From Ottowia flava (GTDB lineage: Bacteria; Pseudomonadota; Gammaproteobacteria; Burkholderiales; Burkholderiaceae_C): DNA of 64,000 nt. Numbering within the stretch: the stretch's first letter is position 1; the number at the start of each line of letters is the position of its first letter. The notes beneath the pieces are model-generated. The model did no database searches. It saw nothing but the letters and a program-made list of their open reading frames with translations, and was not told the origin of the DNA. Where the stretch lies: NCBI RefSeq assembly GCF_008017535.1, contig NZ_VRUA01000001.1, positions 124,001 through 188,000 of the forward strand, in the 5' to 3' direction. Below are positions 53,878 through 62,255 of the stretch, one piece after another. The position numbers were made by a program, and so were the translations under genes.

Positions 53878-54072
53878 ATGCAACGCATTCTTCCCCTGCT
53901 GTTCGTCACTGCTGCACTCGCCCTGGGCGGCTGCGGCAGTACCTGGCAAGGCGCCAAGAAGGACACCAAGGAAAACGCCGGCACCGTGACCAACGCCGTC
54001 GGCACGGGCCTCGACAAGGCTGGCCAAGGCATCGAAAAAGCCGGCGAAAAGGTTAAGGAAGTAGGCAAATAA
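53878..54072 (+). CDS. Entericidin A/B family lipoprotein
   Basis: A 64-residue lipoprotein: signal peptide with lipobox LALGGCGSTWQGAKKDTKEN and a short charged, helical mature part (NAVGTGLDKAGQGIEKAGEKVKEVGK). This is the entericidin-like family, small stress lipoproteins related to the antidote/toxin pair of E. coli. An AAGGAG site precedes the ATG. It lies inside the leu operon between leuC and leuD, which is an odd place functionally. Confidence 0.9.
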   Translation: MQRILPLLFVTAALALGGCGSTWQGAKKDTKENAGTVTNAVGTGLDKAGQGIEKAGEKVKEVGK

Positions 54073-54081
54073 GCCATCTGA

Positions 54082-54104
54082 GGGCGCCCCCGCAAGGGGT
54101 GCCC
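54082..54104 (+). other. GC-rich hairpin between the entericidin gene and leuD
   Basis: Nine-bp stem GGGCGCCCC/GGGGTGCCC (one G-T pair) with a CGCAA loop. No T run follows, so it is more likely an RNA processing or stability element, or a weak attenuator, than a true terminator. Confidence 0.5.
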
Positions 54105-54128
54105 GGGTGATGGCGGAACGGAATCAAC

Positions 54129-54773
54129 ATGGAAAAATTCACCGTACACCAGGGCCTTGTGGCCCCCATGGACCGCGAGAACGTCGACACCGACGCCATC
54201 ATCCCAAAGCAATTTCTCAAGTCGATCAAGAAGACGGGCTTTGGCCCCAACCTGTTCGACGAATGGCGCTACCTGGACAAGGGCGAACCGGGCATGGACC
54301 CGGCCAGCCGCAAGCCGAACCCCGACTTCGTGCTGAACCAGTCGCGCTACGCCGGCGCCAGCGTGCTGATCGCGCGCAAGAATTTCGGCTGCGGCTCCAG
54401 CCGCGAGCACGCCCCCTGGGCGCTGCAGCAGTACGGCTTTCGCGCCATCCTGGCGCCCAGCTTTGCCGACATCTTCTTCAACAACTGCTTCAAGAACGGC
54501 GTGCTGCCGATCGTGCTGCCCGAGGCCACGATCGCCAAGCTGTTTGACGAAGTCGCCGCCTTCCCCGGCTACGAGCTCACCGTTGATCTGGAGCGTCAGG
54601 TCATCGTCAAGGGCGACGGCAGCGAGATCCCCTTCGACGTCCAACCCTTCCGCAAGTACTGCCTGCTGAACGGCTTTGACGACATCGGCCTGACCCTGCG
54701 CCAGCAGGACAAGATCAAGGCCTTTGAAGCCAACCGGCTGGCAACCAAGCCCTGGCTGGCGCATACGGTGTGA
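54129..54773 (+). CDS. leuD: 3-isopropylmalate dehydratase small subunit
   Basis: Swivel-domain partner of LeuC. The 214-residue protein begins [30 protein letters not shown] and has [39 protein letters not shown], the LeuD signature. The ATG at 54129 follows a GGAACGGAATC leader. About 56 bp after the entericidin stop. Confidence 0.97.
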   Translation: MEKFTVHQGLVAPMDRENVDTDAIIPKQFLKSIKKTGFGPNLFDEWRYLDKGEPGMDPASRKPNPDFVLNQSRYAGASVLIARKNFGCGSSREHAPWALQQYGFRAILAPSFADIFFNNCFKNGVLPIVLPEATIAKLFDEVAAFPGYELTVDLERQVIVKGDGSEIPFDVQPFRKYCLLNGFDDIGLTLRQQDKIKAFEANRLATKPWLAHTV

Positions 54774-54942
54774 CATCCCCCTGAGCCGCTGACGCGGCTT
54801 CCCCCTTCTCTCGCTTCGCGGGAAGGGGGACAACGCCGGTCGCCGCCGCGGGTGCGGCGACGGCGTTCGCTGGTGGGGGCGTGGGTGCCACGGGCGGCAC
54901 CGCTTGCCTGCGGTAAGCTTGGTGGGCCAAATCCCCGTTTTT

Positions 54943-55001
54943 TAATCAAATCAGGCTCTAGCGCTACTGCAATCTGCGCGGGCAGCTATTAAAAGAGAAG
55001 C
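54943..55001 (-). repeat. Dispersed repeat copy R14
   Basis: Minus-oriented: TTTAATAGCTGCCCGCGCAG followed by ATTGCAGTAGCGCTAGAGC and TGATTTGATT. It ends only nine bases before the leuB ATG, so the leuB ribosome binding region borders the repeat. The rest of the leuD-leuB gap contains a GC-rich hairpin around 54784-54830. Confidence 0.82.
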
Positions 55002-55009
55002 AAAATACC

Positions 55010-56080
55010 ATGAAGATCGCCATTCTTCCCGGCGACGGGATCGGTCCGGAAATCACGGCGGAAGCCGTCAAGGTGCTGAACGCGCTGGGCCTGAAGTTCG
55101 AAATGGAAACGGCGCCGGTCGGCGGTGCGGCGTACGAGGCGTCGGGCCATCCGCTGCCGGAAGCCACGTTGAACTTGGCCAAGTCGGCCGACGCCATCCT
55201 GTTTGGCGCGGTGGGCGATTGGAAGTACGACACGCTGGACCGCCCGCTGCGGCCCGAGCAGGCCATCCTGGGCCTGCGCAAGGCGCTGGGCCTGTTCGCC
55301 AACTTCCGCCCGGCGATTTGCTATGAACAGCTGGTGAGTGCCTCCAGCCTGAAGCCCGAGTTGGTGGCCGGCCTGGACATCCTCATCATCCGCGAGCTGA
55401 CGGGCGACATCTACTTCGGCCAGCCGCGCGGCAAGCGCACGGCCACGGACGGCCACTTCCCGGGCACCGAGGAAGCCTTCGACACCATGCGCTATTCCAA
55501 GCCGGAGATCGAGCGTATCGCCCGCGTCGCCTTTGAAGCCGCGCGCAAGCGCAACAAGAAGGTGACCAGCGTCGACAAGGCCAACGTGCTGGAGACCTTC
55601 CAGTTCTGGAAAGACGTGGTGACCGAGGTGCACAAGGACTACCCGGACGTCGCGCTGGACCACATGTACGTCGACAACGCCGCCATGCAACTGGTCAAGG
55701 CGCCCAAGGCGTTTGACGTGATCGTCACCGGCAACATGTTCGGCGACATCCTGAGCGACGAGGCATCGATGCTGACCGGCTCCATCGGCATGCTGCCCAG
55801 CGCCAGCCTGAACGACAAGAAGCAAGGCCTGTACGAACCCAGCCACGGCAGCGCACCCGACATCGCCGGCAAGGGCGTGGCCAACCCGCTGGCCACCATC
55901 CTCAGCGCCGCGATGATGCTGCGCTTCAGCCTCGGCCAGCCCGAAGCCGCCGACCGCATTGAAACCGCCGTCAAAGCCGTGCTGGCCCAAGGCCTGCGCA
56001 CGCCCGACATCTACAGCGAAGGCACGACCAAGGTCGGCACGCGCGAGATGGGTGATGCGGTGGTCAAGGCGCTGAAGTAA
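55010..56080 (+). CDS. leuB: 3-isopropylmalate dehydrogenase
   Basis: NAD-dependent oxidative decarboxylation of 3-isopropylmalate. The 356-residue protein begins [16 protein letters not shown] and has [18 protein letters not shown], the substrate/metal region [53 protein letters not shown], and [18 protein letters not shown], all diagnostic for LeuB. The ATG at 55010 sits just beyond repeat R14. Confidence 0.97.
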   Translation: MKIAILPGDGIGPEITAEAVKVLNALGLKFEMETAPVGGAAYEASGHPLPEATLNLAKSADAILFGAVGDWKYDTLDRPLRPEQAILGLRKALGLFANFRPAICYEQLVSASSLKPELVAGLDILIIRELTGDIYFGQPRGKRTATDGHFPGTEEAFDTMRYSKPEIERIARVAFEAARKRNKKVTSVDKANVLETFQFWKDVVTEVHKDYPDVALDHMYVDNAAMQLVKAPKAFDVIVTGNMFGDILSDEASMLTGSIGMLPSASLNDKKQGLYEPSHGSAPDIAGKGVANPLATILSAAMMLRFSLGQPEAADRIETAVKAVLAQGLRTPDIYSEGTTKVGTREMGDAVVKALK

Positions 56081-56137
56081 GGCGCCGAGCCCTCTCCTGC
56101 GCCAGCGCGGCACGGCCCGGCTGGCGCTGTCACCCCG

Positions 56138-56728
56138 ATGCCCTACACCCTGCTCGCGCCCTGCCACAGCGAGCTGATCCTCAAGAAAAGCCGCTTCATC
56201 GGCTGCGTGCAAGCGGTGCACAGCCGCGACGAGGCCGCGCGCATCGTCGCCGGCTTGCGCGCCGAACACCCCAAGGCCAACCACGTGTGTTGGGCGCTGA
56301 TGGCGGGCGGCCAGTCGGCCGCGGCGGACGACGGCGAGCCCTCCGGCACGGCCGGGCGGCCGATGCTCGAAGTGCTGCGCCACCACAACCTGCACCAGGT
56401 GCTGGCCACCGTGGTGCGCTATTTCGGCGGCGTGAAGCTGGGCGCGGGCGGCCTGGTGCGTGCCTACACCGACGCGGTCGCGCAGGCTTTGCTGACGGCC
56501 GAGAAGCAAGAAGCTGTGGCGCTGACCGAGCTGCGCTTTGCCTGCGACTACGTGCACGAAGGCCTGGTGCGCCGCGCGCTGGCAGACGGCGTGCAGTTGC
56601 TGGACGTGCAACACGGGGAACGCGTGCACTGGCGAGTGCGCTTGCCGTTGGCGGAAGCGGACGGGTGGCTGCAGGCGCTTTCGGCGCAATGCCACGGCGG
56701 TTTGGTGGTGCTGCCAGCAGCGGAGTGA
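56138..56728 (+). CDS. YigZ/IMPACT family protein
   Basis: A 196-residue protein with the IMPACT family features: SELILKKSRFIGCVQAVHSRDEAARIVAGLRAEHPKANHVCWA, DDGEPSGTAGRPMLEVL and VVRYFGGVKLGAGGLVRAY, then a C-terminal DUF1949 domain. Homologues (YigZ in E. coli) have a proposed ribosome- or stress-related role. The ATG at 56138 is the first in frame. Same direction as leuB, 57 bp downstream; possibly the last gene of the leu unit. Confidence 0.93.
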   Translation: MPYTLLAPCHSELILKKSRFIGCVQAVHSRDEAARIVAGLRAEHPKANHVCWALMAGGQSAAADDGEPSGTAGRPMLEVLRHHNLHQVLATVVRYFGGVKLGAGGLVRAYTDAVAQALLTAEKQEAVALTELRFACDYVHEGLVRRALADGVQLLDVQHGERVHWRVRLPLAEADGWLQALSAQCHGGLVVLPAAE

Positions 56729-56790
56729 AAGCGAGCAGCGCCGGCGTCGCCTGAGTCCAGCCCGATAGCGCAATGCACACCGGCGAGAAA

Positions 56791-56811
56791 AAGCCGCCTC
56801 GCGGGCGGCTT
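56791..56811 (-). terminator. Terminator of the desaturase gene
   Basis: Stem AAGCCGCC/GGCGGCTT with a 5-base loop, followed on the minus strand by TTTTTCTC. It ends transcription of the gene at 56871 and lies in the convergent gap with yigZ. Confidence 0.82.
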
Positions 56812-56870
56812 GTCGTGGACACCGAAGGTTTTGCCAGGAGCGGCGCCGGCCGCCTCCTGGCGCTGGCGTC

Positions 56871-58073
56871 TTACGCCATCGCCCGCAACTTCAGCGAAAA
56901 CTCGCGCAGCGCGGCGATGCCGCTGGCTTCAGCGCGATGGCACCAGGCCTGCAAATCGGCGACCAGCTGTTCGCGCGTACGGCCGGTGTTCAGCCACAGT
57001 TGGCGCAGCTCTTCGCGCATGGTGACCATCTGGTCCAGCACCGGGTAGGCGGCGCGGGCTTCGGCCAGTTGCGGAGCGGCGGTGGCGGGCACCTTGTCGG
57101 TGTCGCGGTGCAGCCAGCGGCGCGCGGCCTGCAGGGCGCGGCTGGGGCTGGCCGACTGGGTCTGCTGCGCGAGCACGGCACGCATGTGGCGGGCGTAGCC
57201 GGCCATCACCTCGTAGCGGTGGGCGATCAGCGCTTCCAGCGTCTTCTCGTCGGCCACCGGGCGCATCTCGCCATAGGCCAGGCGAGGCGGGATCTTCTTG
57301 GCCTTGGCCAGGCCCAGCTTGCTCAACAGGCTGATGTAGAACCAGCCGATGTCGAATTCGTACGGCTTGACCGAGAACTTGGCCGAGGTCGGGTACGTAT
57401 GGTGGTTGTTGTGCAACTCCTCGCCGCCGATCACGATGCCCCAGGGCGTCAGGTTGGTGGATGCGTCCTGCGCTTCGAAATTGCGGTAACCCCAGTAGTG
57501 CCCCATGCCGTTGACGACACCGGCCGCCCAAAACGGGATCCAGACCATCTGCATCGCCCACAGCGCCGCACCCAAGGCGCCAAACAGCGCCACGTCGATG
57601 ATCAGCATGAGGCTGACCCCAAGCGCCGAGTAGCGGCTGTACAGGTGGCGCTCGACCCAGTCGTTGGGCGTGCCGTGACCGTAACGCGACATCGTCTCGG
57701 CGTTGGCGGCCTCGGCGCGGTACAGCTCCGCGCCCTGCCAGAACACCTTGCGGATGCCGTGGATCTGCGGGCTGTGCGGGTCTTCGGCCTGCTCGCACTT
57801 GGCGTGGTGCTTGCGGTGGATGGCGGTCCACGCCTTGGTTGTCATGCCGGTTGTCATCCACAACCAGAAACGGAAGAAATGCTGCAGCACCGGGTGCAGA
57901 TCTAGTGCGCGGTGCGCTGAATGCCGGTGCAGGTACAGCGTGACGCTGACGATCGTGATGTGCGTGGCCACCAGGCCGATCAGCAGCACTTGCCACCAGG
58001 CCAGATCCAGCAGGCCGCCGGCCAGCCAGTCCACCGTGGCGTTCAGCATCGGCGCATCGAGAAACCAGTTCAT
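56871..58073 (-). CDS. Fatty-acid (acyl-CoA delta-9 type) desaturase
   Basis: A 400-residue integral membrane di-iron desaturase. The three His boxes are at H49-H54 (HRHSAH), H86-H90 (HRKHH) and H221-H225 (HNNHH). Hydrophobic segments lie at about 15-45, 65-75 and 150-190. The C-terminal 140 residues (helical, Ala/Arg/Leu-rich, with W at LRQLW) are longer than in simple homologues. The gene is divergent from the radical-SAM gene with 302 bp between starts, where a regulatory site might exist; I see only the LexA-type box near the other gene. Confidence 0.92.
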   Translation of the reverse strand: MNWFLDAPMLNATVDWLAGGLLDLAWWQVLLIGLVATHITIVSVTLYLHRHSAHRALDLHPVLQHFFRFWLWMTTGMTTKAWTAIHRKHHAKCEQAEDPHSPQIHGIRKVFWQGAELYRAEAANAETMSRYGHGTPNDWVERHLYSRYSALGVSLMLIIDVALFGALGAALWAMQMVWIPFWAAGVVNGMGHYWGYRNFEAQDASTNLTPWGIVIGGEELHNNHHTYPTSAKFSVKPYEFDIGWFYISLLSKLGLAKAKKIPPRLAYGEMRPVADEKTLEALIAHRYEVMAGYARHMRAVLAQQTQSASPSRALQAARRWLHRDTDKVPATAAPQLAEARAAYPVLDQMVTMREELRQLWLNTGRTREQLVADLQAWCHRAEASGIAALREFSLKLRAMA

Positions 58074-58356
58074 TGAGTCGAGTACTTTCGGATACCGGGG
58101 AAGCCGTTGTCCCCGTCAGTGTTCGGCGTGCCGGGTCGATCCTTGCCCGGAGCCGGTAAGAGGCGGTTGTAGCCAGAAGGTTCGATTGTAGGGACGGGGT
58201 CTCGCGCCAGGACCGGGTTTTTCCCTGCAACAGGCGTAGCACCGTATCACACAAGGGATTTCCGTGCCGAATTGCGCGCTCCAGCCGCTGCCCGAGCCGG
58301 TGTCGACCCGCGGGAGCGCCACATACCCTCCCGGCCATCTCGACGAAGCCGAAGAA

Positions 58357-58372
58357 CTGTATGAAAATACAG
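58357..58372 (+). promoter_or_regulatory. LexA-type (SOS) box
   Basis: CTGTATGAAAATACAG is a 16-base CTGT-N8-ACAG palindrome, matching the LexA consensus of proteobacteria. It ends three bases before the ATG of the radical-SAM DNA-repair gene. An ATG inside the box (58361) is in frame, but the family N-terminus starts at 58376. Confidence 0.7.
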
Positions 58373-58375
58373 CCC

Positions 58376-59698
58376 ATGGACACGTTGCGGAAACTCGAAA
58401 TCCTGGCCGATGCGGCCAAGTACGACGCCAGCTGCGCCTCCAGCGGCGGCCAGCGCCGCGACTCGCGCGACGGTACCGGCATGGGCTCGGTCACGGGCAG
58501 CGGCATCTGCCACAGCTACGCACCGGACGGGCGCTGCATCTCGCTGCTCAAGGTGCTGTTGACCAACTACTGCGTCTACGACTGCCGCTACTGCATCAAC
58601 CGCGTCAGCTCCAACGTGGCCCGCGCACGCTTCACGGTGCAGGAGGTGGTGGCCCTGACGCTGGACTTCTACCGCCGCAACTGCATCGAAGGCCTGTTCC
58701 TGTCCAGCGGCATCATCCAGTCGCCCGACTACACCATGGAGCAGTTGGTGCGCGTGGCCCGCTCGCTGCGCGAGGAGCACGACTTTCGCGGCTACATCCA
58801 CCTCAAGACCATCCCGGACGCGTCGGCCGAGCTGCTGGCGCTGGCCGGGCGCTACGCCGACCGGCTGAGCATCAACGTGGAACTGCCCACGGCGCAAGGC
58901 CTGTCGCAGCTCGCGCCCGAAAAAGACGGCAAACGCATCCGCGCCGCGATGGGCGAGGTCGCGGGGCGGGTCAGCGCGCGCAAGGCCGCCGTGGCACAGC
59001 AGTCGCACATCCAGTCACTGCCCCGTGCGCCTGCGCGCCGAGCCCGCGTGCCGCGCTTCGCGCCTGCAGGCCAGAGCACGCAGATGATCGTGGGCGCCGA
59101 CCGCGCCAGCGACCGCGACATCCTGCTGACCAGTTCCAGCCTGTACACCGGGTACGGCCTGCGGCGCGTGTACTACTCGGCGTTCAGCCCGATTCCCGAT
59201 GCCTCCAGCGACCTGCCGCTGCAGGCGCCGCCGCTGATGCGCGAACACCGCCTTTACCAGGCCGACTGGCTGATGCGCTTCTATGGCTACGCCGCGCAAG
59301 AGATCGTGCCTGCCACCGCCACCGGCGCGGACATGCTCGACCTGGACATCGACCCCAAACTCGCCTGGGCGCTGGCCAACCGGCAGGCATTTCCCGTCGA
59401 TCTGAACCGCGCGCCCAAGTCGATGCTGCTGCGCGTCCCCGGCCTCGGCCCGCGCACGGTGGGCCGCCTGCTGATGGCCCGGCGCGCGCGCCGCATCCGC
59501 CACGAAGACCTGCTGGCGCTGAGGATTCCGGTGCACAAGGCGCTGGCCTTCATCGTTGTTGATGGCCACGTCCCGCGCGACGGGGTCGACAGCCTGCGCT
59601 TGCGCGCCGCCCTGCTGCAGCAAGGCGCTGCCAGCGTGGCGCAACGCACCCACAGCGGCCTGCGGCGCGTCGAGCCGGCGCAGGCCAGCCTGTTCTGA
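58376..59698 (+). CDS. Radical SAM protein of the DNA modification/repair type (UdgX-linked)
   Basis: A 440-residue protein of the TIGR03916-like family, usually paired with a DUF4130/UdgX protein. It starts MDTLRKLEILADAAKYDASCASSG, has the radical SAM Cys motif NYCVYDCRYCIN (CxxxCxxC), GLFLSSGIIQSPDYTMEQLV and a C-terminal helix-hairpin-helix DNA-binding segment (DLNRAPKSMLLRVPGLGPRTVGRLL). The start was chosen at 58376 because the earlier ATG is inside the LexA box. Partner gene 12 bp downstream. The chemistry on DNA is not established. Confidence 0.93.
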   Translation: MDTLRKLEILADAAKYDASCASSGGQRRDSRDGTGMGSVTGSGICHSYAPDGRCISLLKVLLTNYCVYDCRYCINRVSSNVARARFTVQEVVALTLDFYRRNCIEGLFLSSGIIQSPDYTMEQLVRVARSLREEHDFRGYIHLKTIPDASAELLALAGRYADRLSINVELPTAQGLSQLAPEKDGKRIRAAMGEVAGRVSARKAAVAQQSHIQSLPRAPARRARVPRFAPAGQSTQMIVGADRASDRDILLTSSSLYTGYGLRRVYYSAFSPIPDASSDLPLQAPPLMREHRLYQADWLMRFYGYAAQEIVPATATGADMLDLDIDPKLAWALANRQAFPVDLNRAPKSMLLRVPGLGPRTVGRLLMARRARRIRHEDLLALRIPVHKALAFIVVDGHVPRDGVDSLRLRAALLQQGAASVAQRTHSGLRRVEPAQASLF

Positions 59699-59710
59699 AC
59701 GGGCGCGCCC

Positions 59711-60622
59711 ATGGTGACCGACGACGCCACCCTGGTGATCGAGCTGGCCGGGCCCACCGACTGGGCCGGGTTTCGCCAGGCCTGCCGCGTGCTGCTGGCC
59801 GAAGGCGTGCCGCCGGAGCAAGTGCGCTGGCGTTGGGGCACGGCCGATGACCACGATGCTGGCGACCCGGTTGCCACGCCCGCCGCCCCGGCCCACGCAG
59901 ACCTGTTCAGCGCCAACGCGTCCGCCAGCGTCACCGGCCGCGCGTTGACGCCGCGCGATCTGGACCGGGTGCCGCTGCGTGCCGACCAACGGCCGCTGCG
60001 CCTGTCGCGCGAGCAGTTGCGCACGCTGCAAGGCGCCAGCTTGCACCGCGACGCTGGGCGCTTCGAGCTGTGCCACCGCTGGCTGCATCGCACGCACGCC
60101 GACCCGCGCCTGCGCCAGGACGTGCTGGACGCCGACTGGCGCCAGCTCGAGCGCATGGCCCACGCCGTCGGGCGCGACATCCACAAGATGCACGCCTTCG
60201 TGCGCTTTCGCCCCACGCGCCGCCCGGGCGAGCCCGACCTGCAGGTGGCATGGTTCGAACCAGCCCACCACATCGTGCTGGCGGCCGCGCCCTTCTTTGT
60301 GCGGCGCTTCGCCAACCAGCGCTGGTCGATCCTGACGCCGGACCTGTGCGTGGCCTGGGACGGCGAGCAGCTGCAAACGGCCCCCGGCGCACGCCGCGCC
60401 GATGCGCCGCCCGCAGACGCGGGCGAAGCGCTGTGGCTGGCCTATTACGCCAGCACCTTCAACCCGGCGCGCCTGAAGGACCAGGCGATGCGGCGCGAAA
60501 TGCCGCGCCGGTACTGGGCCAACCTGCCCGAAGCGGTGCTGATTTCGACCCTGGTGCAGCAGGCCCGCGCCCGCACGGGCCGCATGCTGAACGACGCAGC
60601 CCGCGATGGGCCAGCACCCTGA
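59711..60622 (+). CDS. DUF4130-type DNA-repair partner (TIGR03915-like), without UDG domain
   Basis: A 303-residue protein with the DUF4130 features RFELCHRWLHRTHADPRLRQDVLDADWRQLERMAHAVGRDIHKMHAFVRFRP, WFEPAHHIVLAAAPFFVRRFANQRWSILTPDLCVAWDG and YYASTFNPARLKDQAMRREMPRRYWANLPEA. In proteobacteria this domain is commonly fused to a C-terminal UdgX-type uracil-DNA glycosylase. Here the protein ends soon after the DUF4130 core, and repeat R15 follows directly. No glycosylase frame is present downstream. Confidence 0.88.
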   Translation: MVTDDATLVIELAGPTDWAGFRQACRVLLAEGVPPEQVRWRWGTADDHDAGDPVATPAAPAHADLFSANASASVTGRALTPRDLDRVPLRADQRPLRLSREQLRTLQGASLHRDAGRFELCHRWLHRTHADPRLRQDVLDADWRQLERMAHAVGRDIHKMHAFVRFRPTRRPGEPDLQVAWFEPAHHIVLAAAPFFVRRFANQRWSILTPDLCVAWDGEQLQTAPGARRADAPPADAGEALWLAYYASTFNPARLKDQAMRREMPRRYWANLPEAVLISTLVQQARARTGRMLNDAARDGPAP

Positions 60623-60631
60623 TTAAAGGGT

Positions 60632-60684
60632 CAAATTGGGCTGAAACGCCCACTGGCCTTGCGCAACCAGCTATCAAATCAGGA
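60632..60684 (-). repeat. Dispersed repeat copy R15
   Basis: Minus-oriented: CTGATTTGATAGCTGGTTGC then GCAAGGCCAGTGGGCG; slightly shorter and more diverged. It lies right after the stop of the DUF4130 gene. Confidence 0.68.
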
Positions 60685-60728
60685 TCAGATTCGGCGACAG
60701 GCAGGCCATGACCTGCGCGCGGTCAGCC

Positions 60729-62024
60729 TCACTTGCGCTGCCACGCGGCAGCGAAGAAGCCGTCCGTGCCATGGCGGTGCGGCCACAGCCGCAGGAACTG
60801 GCCTGCGGGCACGCGGCCCTCGCCTTCGCTCTCAGTCGCCGGGCTGCACAGCGCCGTGGCGTCCGGCACCTTGAGCGTCGTCAGCACTTCGGCCACGTTC
60901 AGCGGCACGAAATCCGCGTGCGCGGCGCCGAAGGCGGTGGCGATGGCCTCGTTCTCTTCCGACAGCACGCTGCAGGTGGCGTAGACCAGGCGCCCGCCCG
61001 GTTTGACCAGGCGCGCGGCGCTGGTCAGGATGGCCTGCTGCTTGGCGGTCAGCTCTTGCACGTCCTTGGGCGACTGGCGCCATTTCAGGTCGGGGTTGCG
61101 GCGCAGCGTGCCCAGGCCCGAGCACGGCGCGTCGACCAGCACGCGGTCCATCTTGCCGGCCAGCCGCTTGATGCGTTCGTCGCGCTCGTGCGCGATAGCG
61201 ACCGGGTGCACGTTCGACAGCCCGCTGCGCGCCAGGCGAGGCTTCAGCGCCGCCAGTCGGTGCGCCGACACGTCAAACGCGTACAGCCGCCCGGTGCTGC
61301 GCATGCCCGCGCCAATCGCCAGCGTCTTGCCACCGGCGCCGGCGCAAAAGTCCGCCACCATCTCGCCGCGCTTGGCGTCCAGCAGCAGCGCCAGCAGTTG
61401 CGAGCCCTCGTCCTGCACTTCAAGTGCGCCTTCGGTGAACAGCGCCAGCTTCTGCAAGGGCGGTTTGCCGTGCACGCGCAGGCCCCAGGGCGAATGCGGT
61501 GTTGCTTCAGATTGAATAGCTGCCCGCGCAAGTCCCTTCTCGGCTTCAGCCCGTTTCATCTTCAAAGTGTTGACACGCAGGTCGAGCGGCGCCGTCTCCA
61601 GCAGGTTGGCCGCGAGTGCGTCGAATTCGTCGCCGACCTGCGCCCGCAGCGGTTCGACCAGCCAGGCCGGCAGGTTGTGCACGTCTTCGGGGCGCAGCTC
61701 GGCCGCCGTCACGGCGTCGCACGACTTGAGCCAGGATTTTTCCTGCGGGCTGAGCGCGCCATTCAAAAAGTCGCGCGAGCCGTGAAAGCCCAGGATGGCC
61801 AGGCGCCGCTCGCGCGCGCCGCTGCCGGCGCGGGCAAGGTGTTCGTACAAAGGCTTGCGCCGCAGCACGGCGTAGGCGGTCTCGGCCAGCGTGGCGCGCT
61901 CGCGCGGGCCCAGCTGGCGGTGGTCACGGAAATAGCGGGACACCACCGCATCGGCCGGGTGGTCCAGGCGCAGAACCTGCAGCACCAGTTCACTGGCGTG
62001 GTTCAGCAAGGCGTTGGGATGCAT
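60729..62024 (-). CDS. RsmB/NOP-family RNA (cytosine-5) methyltransferase
   Basis: A 431-residue class I methyltransferase for m5C in RNA. The catalytic core has DFCAGAGGKTLAIGA (SAM), DAPCSGLGTLRRNPDLKW (first Cys) and YATCSV (second Cys of the NOP/RsmB mechanism). The N-terminal part (PNALLNHASELVLQVLRLDHPADAVVSRYFRDHR) does not look like the NusB domain of E. coli RsmB, so I do not use that symbol. ATG 62024 preferred. Residues about 190-210 (KRAEAEKGLARAAIQSEATP) contain sequence from repeat R16. Confidence 0.9.
   Translation of the reverse strand: MHPNALLNHASELVLQVLRLDHPADAVVSRYFRDHRQLGPRERATLAETAYAVLRRKPLYEHLARAGSGARERRLAILGFHGSRDFLNGALSPQEKSWLKSCDAVTAAELRPEDVHNLPAWLVEPLRAQVGDEFDALAANLLETAPLDLRVNTLKMKRAEAEKGLARAAIQSEATPHSPWGLRVHGKPPLQKLALFTEGALEVQDEGSQLLALLLDAKRGEMVADFCAGAGGKTLAIGAGMRSTGRLYAFDVSAHRLAALKPRLARSGLSNVHPVAIAHERDERIKRLAGKMDRVLVDAPCSGLGTLRRNPDLKWRQSPKDVQELTAKQQAILTSAARLVKPGGRLVYATCSVLSEENEAIATAFGAAHADFVPLNVAEVLTTLKVPDATALCSPATESEGEGRVPAGQFLRLWPHRHGTDGFFAAAWQRK
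61499..61560 (+). repeat. Dispersed repeat copy R16, inside the RsmB-like gene
   Basis: TTGCTTCAGATTGAATAGCT arm and core TAGCTGCCCGCGCAAG, then CTTCTCGGCTTCAGCCCG. Read in frame by the methyltransferase gene on the opposite strand, adding about 18-20 residues. Confidence 0.76.
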
Positions 62025-62144
62025 GGGGGGATTGTCGCATTCGGCTCCACGCATGCGCGGACGGCTTGTGCGGCGCGCGTGCGGCTTGCATGCGGGTCGC
62101 GCGGCGGCCGGGGCCAGCGACACGGTGATAGGGCAGCGCTGCCG

Positions 62145-62210
62145 TTTGCTATCTTCTTGCTAGCTGACCGCGCAATCCCCCGTAGGGCCAGAGGCGCATT
62201 CCCCTTGAAA
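62145..62210 (+). repeat. Dispersed repeat copy R17
   Basis: TTGCTATCTTCTTGCTAGCT arm with core CTAGCTGACCGCGCAATC and CGTAGGGCCAGAGGCGCATT, then TTGAAA. Near full-length copy between the RsmB-like gene and purN. Confidence 0.8.
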
Positions 62211-62255
62211 ACCTCTCGGACCGGCCCGCGCGCGCCGTCGCGGCCTATCCGCCTA

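Noticed and set aside
50947-54027. A 1026-residue minus-strand open frame opposite lysR, leuC and the entericidin gene
   Set aside because: It is a GC-rich antisense shadow. It covers three well-recognised genes on the plus strand and its translation shows no domain, only Val/Gly/Ala/His-rich sequence typical of antisense frames here.
54989-56773. A 594-residue minus-strand open frame opposite leuB and yigZ
   Set aside because: Antisense of two canonical genes; composition bias only.
58361-58375. ATG at 58361 as the start of the radical-SAM protein
   Set aside because: It lies within the LexA-type palindrome and adds five residues not expected in the family; the next ATG at 58376 gives the normal N-terminus.
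60245-60262. TGGTTCGAACCAG as a tRNA T-arm
   Set aside because: It lies inside the DUF4130 coding sequence (WFEPAHH) and no acceptor or anticodon arms surround it.
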